Source: UBA3700 sp964478025 (GTDB lineage Bacteria; Bacillota; Clostridia; Christensenellales; UBA3700). From it: a stretch of 56,807 nucleotides of DNA. How positions within the stretch are numbered: the first letter of the stretch is position 1; the number at the start of each line of letters is the position of its first letter. Of the stretch, positions 1-7,209 are shown in pieces. The position numbers were made by a program, and so were the translations under genes. Location: positions 1 to 56,807 of the forward strand of contig CAYZGK010000009.1 in NCBI GenBank assembly GCA_964478025.1, in the 5' to 3' direction. A model generated the notes under the pieces. It worked only from the letters and a program-made list of their open reading frames with translations. It did no database searches and was not told the origin of the DNA.

Positions 1-20
1 AGGACATTGCCGCATCCATA

Positions 21-50
21 AAGAAGAGTTTATAGCTCTTCTTTTTTTTT
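21..50 (+). terminator. Rho-independent terminator of an upstream unit
   Basis: Arms AAGAAGAG (21-28) and CTCTTCTT (36-43) pair perfectly around a 7-base loop and run into a T tract. It ends whatever is transcribed from left of the window; the 20 bases before it are too short to assign. Confidence 0.8.
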
Positions 51-125
51 CTGATAAATTACAAAAATTTAAGGCCAAATTGGTGTAATTTTTTGCCAAA
101 TAAGTTAGTAAAGGTATTATTTTTG

Positions 126-154
126 TTTACCCATTTATATATAAGTGATAAAAT
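126..154 (+). promoter_or_regulatory. Predicted promoter of the 164-664 gene
   Basis: TTTACC (126-131), 17-base spacer and TAAAAT (149-154), the latter preceded by TG one base upstream (extended -10). The expected start of transcription is near 161, only a few bases before the ATG at 164, so the message would be leaderless or nearly so. No Shine-Dalgarno sequence is visible. Confidence 0.5.
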
Positions 155-163
155 ACTCACAGT

Positions 164-664
164 ATGAAAAAGGTAAAATTAAGTAAAAATCAATTAATAA
201 ATGCAATTATTATTATGGTGTTATACCTTACATGGATAATATCTTCAAATGTTGTTGCGTATATATCTAATTTTAATGATTACCATTTATTATTAACAAA
301 TCTATTTGGGTCAATTTTAGCTCTTATTTTTGCAATTATTTTATTTGCCCCATTAATTCCTTGTTTTTCTAAACTTGTTAATTCAAGGGTTGAAGATGAA
401 GTCGTAAAATTAAGAAGAAGTTATTCAATAAAGATGTTATATACAATAATTGTTGGATTTTTTATTTTTTCTATTTTGTGGATAGAGAAAATAAATGATG
501 GTAATGTTCATCCAATAGCTGCAAAGGTTTGGGGAACTATAGAATTTGCTGCATCACTTGAGTTTATTTTTACAGTAATTTTCTCTATAGAATATTTTAG
601 AAAAACTAGAGAATTATATTATATGGATAAACTACAACATAGCAACGAAGATATTCAAGAATAA
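164..664 (+). CDS. Small integral membrane protein of unknown function
   Basis: I do not recognise this 166-residue protein. It shows about four hydrophobic segments (roughly residues 12-33, 42-67, 88-106 and 120-143). A basic, charged loop lies between the second and third, and the C-terminal tail is polar and acidic. There is no signal peptide cleavage site and no obvious catalytic motif. The ATG lacks a ribosome binding site and sits just after a promoter-like sequence, suggesting a leaderless message. It stands alone on its strand, followed after 76 bases by the leucine-rich-repeat gene, which has its own ribosome binding site. A functional link between the two is not shown by the sequence. 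Confidence 0.6.
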   Translation: MKKVKLSKNQLINAIIIMVLYLTWIISSNVVAYISNFNDYHLLLTNLFGSILALIFAIILFAPLIPCFSKLVNSRVEDEVVKLRRSYSIKMLYTIIVGFFIFSILWIEKINDGNVHPIAAKVWGTIEFAASLEFIFTVIFSIEYFRKTRELYYMDKLQHSNEDIQE

Positions 665-740
665 TTATTGTTTGATTATAGAAAAAAACAAGGCATTAAA
701 TATGCTTTTGTAAAAAAAATAAAAAGGAGTTTTATTTTGT

Positions 741-3614
741 ATGCTAGAAGATAACAACAAAAATGAAAACATTGAAGATCAACCTAAAGCAGAAATTCAA
801 GATGCTGGTCAAACTCCAAAAGAGGAGAAAGCACAAAAGAATAAAATTATGCTATGGTTTGAAAATCTTGGCAACAAGATTAAAGATTTAAGTTTAAAGG
901 TTTATGCAAAACTTGGCTTACGTAATCTTATTATTGTTGGTTGCGTAATTTTAGTAGTAATTCTTACTGCTATTATTGTTCCAGTTGTAGTTGTAAACAA
1001 TTCGTCAAAAACAAATACAAAAGAAATTGTTTATAAAGACCCAACTGATAGGCTTGCATTTACTTTAAGTACAGATGGATCTACTTATGAAGTTTCAGGA
1101 ATTGGAGATTGCAAAGATACTGAAATATCTATTGGAGAAAAATATAATGATAAAAATATTACTTCAATCGGTAAAGATTCATTTTTTGGTAATGAAGATA
1201 TTACATCTATTACAATGGGTAAAAATATAACAAATATTGGTGATTATGCTTTTTGTAGTTGTAAAAAATTAAAAGAAATCATATATAAAGGCACAAAAAC
1301 TGAATGGAATGCAATAACAAAAGGTAAAAACTGGGATTATGGTTTAACTGGATTAGTTATTCGTTGCAGCGATGGTGATATTAATAACACATCAACAGCT
1401 ACAGCTTCAGAAGGATTAGTTTTTGAGTTAAATTCTGATTCAACAGGCTATGTGCTTGCAGGAAGAGGAACATGTGAAGATAACGTTATATTAGTTCCAT
1501 CAGAATATCAAGGAAAACCAGTTGTTGGAGTAAAAACTTTTGCTTTTTGTAATCAGGAAACTTATAAGGGTGATGATAAATTAACAGGAATATGTTTGCC
1601 TGATTCTATAACAAGTGTAGGAACATATTCGTTTGCTTGTTGCTCAAAATTAGAAAGAGTATCTTTACCACAATCTCTAACTAATATTGAGGATGGGGCC
1701 TTTTATGAAACAACTTCGCTTCAAAATATTACATTCCCATCATCTTTAAAGAAAATAGGAAAATTAGCATTTAATAATTCTGGTCTTGTAAAGGTTGTAA
1801 TCCCTGAGGGAGTAACAACTTTAGGATATGAAACTTTTGAATATAGCAAAAATATTAAGTCAGTTACACTTCCAACAACAATAACAGATTTTGGTGATAC
1901 TGTGGAGACATATAATGGATCGGAGTACGAAATAGATGCTGATACTTTCTATGGTTGTAGTTCATTAGAGGAAATTGTGTTACCAGAGGGTATTACAAAA
2001 CTTGGAAATGGAATGTTTGGAGGTTGTGAAAAACTTACTGAAGTTTCCCTTCCTTCTACACTAACAGTTATTCCAAAGTATTTATTTACAAATAGTAAAA
2101 ATATTAAGTCTGTAACATTACATAACACATTAACAAAGATTGAAATAAGTGCTTTTAATAATGCTTATGTTGATGATTTTTATTTTGATGGTACAAGAGA
2201 ACAATGGAAAACAATTTTAACAAATAGTACAACAGATACGCACTTAACTAATATATTTAATCTAAATGCTTGTTTTGTTGCACATTGTACAGATGGTAAT
2301 TATATAGATGCTGAAACAGCATATAATAATATGCAAAAGTGGCTTACAAATGTAAGTGGAACTGAAGGTGAGTATAATGGTGTAGAAGATTATTCTGAAT
2401 GGGAAAGAATAGTTATTCCAACTATATACTATACATCTTCTTCATATGATCCTGAATATACATTAACTTCTATAGGTGCTGAAGTATTTGTTGGTCATGA
2501 TGAAATTACAATAGTTTCTATTCCAAATACAATTAAAAAGATTGGAAAGAGCGCATTTGTAGGTCTAAAGAATCTTTCTCGTATCTTATATAATGGTACA
2601 AAAGAAGAATGGAATAATGTACAAAAAGGTGCAAATTGGAACTATGGAACAGGTGACTATACAGTATACTGCATAGATGGTGAAGTAGATAAGGTAGCAA
2701 CAGATGTTGTATATTCAGAAGGTTTAAATTTTTCTGCAACAGATGATAGTAATGGATTTAAGGTAAGCATGGGAAATTGTACGGATAAGGCTATATTTAT
2801 TCCAGCTACTTATGAAAACAAACCAGTCAAAGAAATTAAAACATCAGGATTTTCTAATGAACCTATTGTTTGTGTTATTATGCCTAATACCATAACAACA
2901 ATAGGTGAACGAGCATTTGATACTTGTTCAGGTCTTAAATATGTTGAAATACCTGAAGGTGTAACATATATTGGAATGGGAGCTCTTAATAGTTGTTCAG
3001 CCTTAAAGAGCATAGAATTGCCATCAACTTTAACATCGGTAGGCTCTTCAGTTTTTTATAATTGTTCTAGTTTAAAAGAAGTAAAAATCAACTCAACACA
3101 GTTTGTATTATCGAGTGAAACATTTAAAAACTGCATAATTGAAAAAATTGATTTTGCTGGAACAAGAGAACAATGGACAACACTTATGGAAAATTCAGCA
3201 TCAAACTGGATTGATTCAAGTTCTACAAGTTTTGTTGTAGAGTGCACAAATGGTAGATGTTTTGATAATGTAAATACAACAGATGATGTTTGCTATACAG
3301 ATAACGAGGACGGAACTTGTACAGTGTCATCCCTTACAGTTTGTCCAAATCTTATTGTAATTCAATCTGAAGCAAATGGTAAAACAGTAACTAAAATTGC
3401 AGATGAGGTATTTAAAGATGAGAGAGTGACAAGTATAACAATTCCATCTACAATTACTTCTATTGGCAAAAATGCATTTAAAGAATTCATACCTACAAAC
3501 TTCTATTTTAATGGTACAGTAGCTCAATGGAATGCTATTGAAAAAGGAGAAGGTTGGGCATCAGGAACTGAGTTTACAGTTTATTGTATTGATGGTGAAG
3601 TAGAGGTTGATTAA
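741..3614 (+). CDS. Membrane-anchored BspA-type leucine-rich-repeat protein
   Basis: A 957-residue protein. It starts with a polar, charged segment of about 60 residues, then one strong membrane helix (about 62-88), then a long extracellular-looking region of LRR_5/BspA repeats with the pattern of 'IPSTITSIGKNAF' and 'SLPSTLT' units. The ectodomain is modular: each module opens with a short strand pair ending in Cys and closes with a 'GT..EW..I.KG..W' plus 'VYCIDGE'-like signature, seen near residues 175-211, 490-525, 620-655, 800-840 and 910-955. No LPXTG motif or cleavable signal peptide is present, so it is best read as a type II surface protein. BspA-like proteins in other bacteria bind host or bacterial surfaces; that role here is inference. 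AAGGAG lies 11 bases before the ATG. A terminator follows. Confidence 0.8.
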   Translation: MLEDNNKNENIEDQPKAEIQDAGQTPKEEKAQKNKIMLWFENLGNKIKDLSLKVYAKLGLRNLIIVGCVILVVILTAIIVPVVVVNNSSKTNTKEIVYKDPTDRLAFTLSTDGSTYEVSGIGDCKDTEISIGEKYNDKNITSIGKDSFFGNEDITSITMGKNITNIGDYAFCSCKKLKEIIYKGTKTEWNAITKGKNWDYGLTGLVIRCSDGDINNTSTATASEGLVFELNSDSTGYVLAGRGTCEDNVILVPSEYQGKPVVGVKTFAFCNQETYKGDDKLTGICLPDSITSVGTYSFACCSKLERVSLPQSLTNIEDGAFYETTSLQNITFPSSLKKIGKLAFNNSGLVKVVIPEGVTTLGYETFEYSKNIKSVTLPTTITDFGDTVETYNGSEYEIDADTFYGCSSLEEIVLPEGITKLGNGMFGGCEKLTEVSLPSTLTVIPKYLFTNSKNIKSVTLHNTLTKIEISAFNNAYVDDFYFDGTREQWKTILTNSTTDTHLTNIFNLNACFVAHCTDGNYIDAETAYNNMQKWLTNVSGTEGEYNGVEDYSEWERIVIPTIYYTSSSYDPEYTLTSIGAEVFVGHDEITIVSIPNTIKKIGKSAFVGLKNLSRILYNGTKEEWNNVQKGANWNYGTGDYTVYCIDGEVDKVATDVVYSEGLNFSATDDSNGFKVSMGNCTDKAIFIPATYENKPVKEIKTSGFSNEPIVCVIMPNTITTIGERAFDTCSGLKYVEIPEGVTYIGMGALNSCSALKSIELPSTLTSVGSSVFYNCSSLKEVKINSTQFVLSSETFKNCIIEKIDFAGTREQWTTLMENSASNWIDSSSTSFVVECTNGRCFDNVNTTDDVCYTDNEDGTCTVSSLTVCPNLIVIQSEANGKTVTKIADEVFKDERVTSITIPSTITSIGKNAFKEFIPTNFYFNGTVAQWNAIEKGEGWASGTEFTVYCIDGEVEVD

Positions 3615-3655
3615 GAGTTTATATTAACCTTGAAAAAATCTTATAACTAAAATTA

Positions 3656-3697
3656 AAATGCGCCCTATAAATTTGAAAAAAATTAGGGGCGCATTTT
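3656..3697 (+). terminator. Rho-independent terminator after the LRR gene
   Basis: The arms AATGCGCCC and GGGGCGCATT pair with one extra G around an A/T loop and are followed by a short T run. It lies 40 bases after the stop codon at 3614. Confidence 0.8.
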
Positions 3698-3800
3698 TAA
3701 TGCTTTTATATTTCTATTATTTGCTCGTTTATTCTGGGGTCGTGATTAACAAAGACGCCTTTGCACATTTATAACATGGATTATCTTTATAAAAGACTAA

Positions 3801-3832
3801 AAAAATAATGGTCTATAGAACCTATAGACCAT
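3801..3832 (-). terminator. Terminator of the tRNA-Asn unit
   Basis: Perfect 11-bp arms (3808-3818 and 3822-3832) around a 3-base loop. Read on the minus strand the hairpin is followed by TATTTTT, directly downstream of the tRNA. Confidence 0.8.
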
Positions 3833-3837
3833 ATATT

Positions 3838-3914
3838 TGGCGCCCGTTGTAGGACTTGAACCTACGACACTGCGATTAACAGTCGCATGCTACTACCAAC
3901 TGAGCTAAACGGGC
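3838..3914 (-). tRNA. tRNA-Asn (anticodon GTT)
   Basis: On the minus strand the acceptor arms GCCCGTT and AACGGGC pair. The anticodon stem TGCGA/TCGCA holds a loop CTGTTAA with anticodon GTT, and the T arm GTAGG/CCTAC holds TTCAAGT. The discriminator base is G and CCA is encoded. The D stem is short. It has its own promoter and terminator, so it is a single-tRNA transcription unit. Confidence 0.95.
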
Positions 3915-3933
3915 TTACGTGTAAAGCATTATA

Positions 3934-3962
3934 ATATTATTATAATATTAAACTATTGTCAA
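3934..3962 (-). promoter_or_regulatory. tRNA-Asn promoter
   Basis: Minus-strand TTGACA (3957-3962), 17-base spacer, TAATAT (3934-3939). The next ~20 bases lead into the tRNA 5' end. The spacer and -10 region contain two direct copies of an AT-only 11-mer. Confidence 0.7.
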
Positions 3963-4021
3963 GAAAAAAATGCCGTCTTTTAAACTTTTATAGGGGAAAA
4001 TTGTTATTTTTTATAATGGGG

Positions 4022-5215
4022 TTAAATATTTAATCTATATTCTTTTGGAGTTTTTCCTGTAGTCATTTTAAATACATGGTTAAAATGACTTTGAGAAGAG
4101 AATCCTAAATATACACTTATAGAGAGTAAGGATTTGTCCGTATATTTTAAAAGGCGTTTGGCTTCATCAATTTTTTCCTTTTGAATAAAATCAGATAAAT
4201 TTTCACCAGTATCTTTTTTATATTTTTCAGATAAATAAGTTCTATTAATAAAAAGAGCTTTGGCAATATTAGTTGTTGTAATAGGTTCAGATAAATGATG
4301 ACGAACATAATTAGCAACATCAAGAGCAAGTTTTGTTGGAGATTTTCCTTTTCTTATTTCATTTACTTTTTGAGTATAATCAACAACCATTCTATATTGC
4401 AAATTTATAATTTCAGATAAATCGTTTATAAGTTCACATTTTTGAATATACATATCACTTAATGATAGTGATTCTTCAACATCCATTCCGCCTGAAATTG
4501 CGGCTCTTGAAACAAGGGTTGCAGTGACTATAAAAGTGTTTTTAATTTGTCTTAATTGGTTTTGTGCTAACGTCCCACCACGCACTGCTGGTGCGTTTTT
4601 TACCCACTCTTTTAAGGCAAGAATATCTCCTTTTGATACTAGTGATTGAATTGTGTTTTCAATGGACATTGTGTTATGTAAATCATTAGGGCGGTTATTT
4701 TGAGCAGAAACTGTTTCCTTAATTTGTGATTGTGCAATATCTACCTCAATTTCCTTTTGCTTTCCTTCAAATATAGAAACCTCCTTAAGTTCAGCTTTTT
4801 CTCCATTTAGAACATGATTTAAAACGCAAAGGATTTGCATAATACTCTCAAGAGGCATTGGAATAATGCTTTTCATAGCTTTTACAAAATCCTCAGTTTG
4901 AGAAGGAGGTACATCAGCAGTGAAGGCCACTTCTTTTAACTCCTGCTCTGAAAGTGGAATTTGTCTAGTAGGCCCTATTATTATTTTTTGGTTACCACTA
5001 TTTACAACTCCATAATATGCAAAATAAGAGTTAACAAAGTATCCTATATGATCATTTATAGAAAGTATAGAATTTTTATCTATACAAATAGGATCAATTG
5101 GAAGTTTTACAACTGAGTGATAAAAATCTAACTTTCCATTTTTATAGATTCTAATAGGGATTCCACTTAAGTTTCCCATAACAGTACATGTGTATTTTAA
5201 GTCTAATTTTGCCAT
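4022..5215 (-). CDS. AraC-family transcriptional regulator of the rhamnoside locus
   Basis: A 397-residue protein. The C-terminal ~100 residues form an AraC/XylS double helix-turn-helix ('TTTNIAKALFINRTYLSEKYK' region and 'SISVYLGFSSQSHFNHVFK' region). The N-terminal ~290 residues are a poorly conserved sensor-like region as in the YesN/YSIRK-associated AraC group; no receiver domain or membrane helix is evident. I start it at the ATG ending at 5215, because AAAGGA lies 9 bases before it; 20 upstream in-frame codons read back into the promoter. It is divergent from the symporter-rhamnosidase operon with overlapping promoter regions, so it most likely senses rhamnose or a rhamnoside and controls that operon. 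The ligand is inference. Confidence 0.85.
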   Translation of the reverse strand: MAKLDLKYTCTVMGNLSGIPIRIYKNGKLDFYHSVVKLPIDPICIDKNSILSINDHIGYFVNSYFAYYGVVNSGNQKIIIGPTRQIPLSEQELKEVAFTADVPPSQTEDFVKAMKSIIPMPLESIMQILCVLNHVLNGEKAELKEVSIFEGKQKEIEVDIAQSQIKETVSAQNNRPNDLHNTMSIENTIQSLVSKGDILALKEWVKNAPAVRGGTLAQNQLRQIKNTFIVTATLVSRAAISGGMDVEESLSLSDMYIQKCELINDLSEIINLQYRMVVDYTQKVNEIRKGKSPTKLALDVANYVRHHLSEPITTTNIAKALFINRTYLSEKYKKDTGENLSDFIQKEKIDEAKRLLKYTDKSLLSISVYLGFSSQSHFNHVFKMTTGKTPKEYRLNI

Positions 5216-5241
5216 ATTAAATTTTCCTTTTTTATATGACA

Positions 5242-5270
5242 AATATATCATATTGCCGACAAAATTACAA
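5242..5270 (-). promoter_or_regulatory. Predicted promoter of the AraC-type regulator
   Basis: Minus-strand TTGTAA (5265-5270), 17-base spacer, TATATT (5242-5247). Its -35 box lies only 4 bases from the -35 box of the divergent symporter promoter, so the two polymerases would compete. Confidence 0.5.
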
Positions 5271-5274
5271 TACA

Positions 5275-5302
5275 TTGACTCTCTTAGGTGTTAATATATA
5301 AT
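5275..5302 (+). promoter_or_regulatory. Promoter of the rhamnoside operon
   Basis: TTGACT (5275-5280), 16-base spacer, TATAAT (5297-5302); near-consensus. Transcription should start near 5309, at the left edge of an inverted repeat. Confidence 0.75.
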
Positions 5303-5308
5303 TAAGGG

Positions 5309-5327
5309 AACTACTAAGATAGTAGTT
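5309..5327 (+). promoter_or_regulatory. Inverted repeat at the operon start, candidate operator
   Basis: AACTACTA (5309-5316), AGA, TAGTAGTT (5320-5327): 8-bp perfect arms placed at the predicted transcription start, just before the AAAAGGAGAG ribosome binding site. A related repeat sharing the 9-mer TAGTAGTTA lies before rhaB. It may be a regulator site or an RNA hairpin at the 5' end. Confidence 0.5.
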
Positions 5328-5340
5328 AAAAGGAGAGATT

Positions 5341-7209
5341 ATGATAAGTCAAGGGCAGTTATTTTCCGGAAAAATTTTTGAATCTCGCGTACATTCTCAA
5401 AATGTTACGAGTAAGGAAAAATGGCTTGGTTACTTAATTGGGCCATGTGGTGCATTATTGCTTAATGCGGTTTTAGCAACATATCTAAATGTTTATTATA
5501 CTGATGTTTTAAATTTAACAGGTGTTTGGGGTGGGTTATTTTTAACTATATTCCCAATAATTTCAAAAATAATTGATGCTATAACAAATGTTATTATGGG
5601 TTATGTTATAGATAACACAAAGACTAAACAAGGTAAGGCAAGACCTTGGATTTTTATAGCAGCACCTCTTGTTGCAATAACGGGGGTTTTGTTATTTGTT
5701 GTTCCAAGTGGTAACCAAAAATTGCAAATTGCTTGGGTTATAATTTCATATAATCTTTTCTATTCATTTGCTTATACGATTTATAATATGAGTCATAATT
5801 TATTGGTTCCTTTATCTACTAGAAATACGATTCAACGTGGTGGTCTTTCTGTATTTAATCAAATTTCTACAATTATGATGAGTGGTATTGTTGTAGCTCT
5901 TGTGTTCCCAATGGTAGTAATGCCTATACTTGGTGTAAATAAATCTCTTTGGATGATTGTAATGAGCGTTTTGAGTATAATAGCGCTTCCATTTACCCTT
6001 ATAGAATATTATTTTACAAAGGAAAGAGTAACAGAAGAACAAGCAAACTCTGATGTTCAAAAAGTTCCTTTTAAAGAACAATTAAAAATTGTTTTTAGTG
6101 ATAAATATCTATGGATTATATTTATATACTTCTTTATTTATACATTTGGTACTGTTCTTAAAAATTTAGGGCTTGTTTATTATTGTAACTATGTTCTTGG
6201 AACATACAACGATGGAATAACACAAATGCTTGTATCAGTTATAGGTGGTATTCCGATGGGAATTGGTATATTCCTTGTATGGCCACTTGCAAAGAAATTT
6301 GGTAAACGTAACGTGACTTTATGGGGATTTGTGCTTTATGCACTAGGTAGTGCAATATGTTGTATAGCTCCAACAAATCTATATATAGTCCTTATTGGTC
6401 AGTTTATAAAAAATGTAGGAGGTCTTCCAAGTGCCTATGTATTTATGGCTTTATTTGCGGATTCTCTTGATCATATAGAATGGAAAAGTGGCGTTAGATG
6501 TGATGGTCTTGCAATGTCTATATATAACATTATAGCTGTTGCTTTAGTTGGTGTATGTACAGGTATTTTCAATGCACTTTTAGCAAAAGCTGGATATGTT
6601 GCGCCATCTATTAATGAACTTGGAGAAACAGTAGCAGCAGTACAAACAGGGGCTGTAAAGAATGTAATTACATTTGCCTTTGTAGGACTTGAGGTTATAA
6701 CAGGTGCGTTACTTGCAATATTGCTTGTATTTTTCAATGTAGAGAAAACAATAAACAAAAAACAAGCAATTATAAGAGAGCGTCAAAAGATAGAATGCGA
6801 GAGTCGTGGTGAAGAGTGGATAGCACCTGAAGTTAAGGCAGCAGAGGATGAAAAGAGATTTGCTCTTGAAAATGAGGAAGCATTTATTGAAAACTTAAAA
6901 GCTAAGTGCGAAAAGAAAGGACTTAATTTTGAGCAAGAATTAGATAAACATAAAAAAGCTGTTTTAGATAAAGAAAATAAGGCTCAAGAAAAGAACCGTA
7001 TTAAAGAGGAAAAGGAAAATCTTAAGGTTAAAAAGTTAGAAGAAAAGAAGGCTTTAAAACTTGCAAAACTTTCACCTATGCAGTTAGAAAAGTATAACGC
7101 ACATAGAAAAGCAAAAGAAGCAAAAGAAGAAAAAGCATGGAATATTGAAAGACAAAAAGGTGAAGAGTATTATAAGAAAATTCAAATGGAAATAGGTAAA
7201 TTGTCATGA
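5341..7209 (+). CDS. GPH-family sugar:cation symporter with a long coiled-coil tail
   Basis: A 622-residue protein. Residues 1 to about 468 form a 12-helix GPH (MelB-like) transporter: 'YYTDVLNL' in helix 2 and 'DNTKTKQGKARPW' in the first cytoplasmic loop fit the family's D-x(n)-G-x-RPW region. Family members import glycosides and pentosides with a cation. Its placement with a cytosolic rhamnosidase argues for rhamnoside uptake (inference). The last ~150 residues are highly charged (runs of E, K and R with few prolines) and look like a cytoplasmic coiled coil, which is not part of normal GPH proteins of 450-480 residues. Good AAAGGAG ribosome binding site. The stop overlaps the next ATG (ATGA). 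Confidence 0.85.
   Translation: MISQGQLFSGKIFESRVHSQNVTSKEKWLGYLIGPCGALLLNAVLATYLNVYYTDVLNLTGVWGGLFLTIFPIISKIIDAITNVIMGYVIDNTKTKQGKARPWIFIAAPLVAITGVLLFVVPSGNQKLQIAWVIISYNLFYSFAYTIYNMSHNLLVPLSTRNTIQRGGLSVFNQISTIMMSGIVVALVFPMVVMPILGVNKSLWMIVMSVLSIIALPFTLIEYYFTKERVTEEQANSDVQKVPFKEQLKIVFSDKYLWIIFIYFFIYTFGTVLKNLGLVYYCNYVLGTYNDGITQMLVSVIGGIPMGIGIFLVWPLAKKFGKRNVTLWGFVLYALGSAICCIAPTNLYIVLIGQFIKNVGGLPSAYVFMALFADSLDHIEWKSGVRCDGLAMSIYNIIAVALVGVCTGIFNALLAKAGYVAPSINELGETVAAVQTGAVKNVITFAFVGLEVITGALLAILLVFFNVEKTINKKQAIIRERQKIECESRGEEWIAPEVKAAEDEKRFALENEEAFIENLKAKCEKKGLNFEQELDKHKKAVLDKENKAQEKNRIKEEKENLKVKKLEEKKALKLAKLSPMQLEKYNAHRKAKEAKEEKAWNIERQKGEEYYKKIQMEIGKLS

Noticed and set aside
689..715. Weak hairpin between the membrane protein and LRR genes
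   Set aside because: Stem with wobble pairs and followed by A rather than T residues; no support for termination.
5216..5275. N-terminal extension of the AraC-type regulator by 20 codons
   Set aside because: The ATG ending at 5215 has a proper ribosome binding site; the extension overlaps the predicted promoter.
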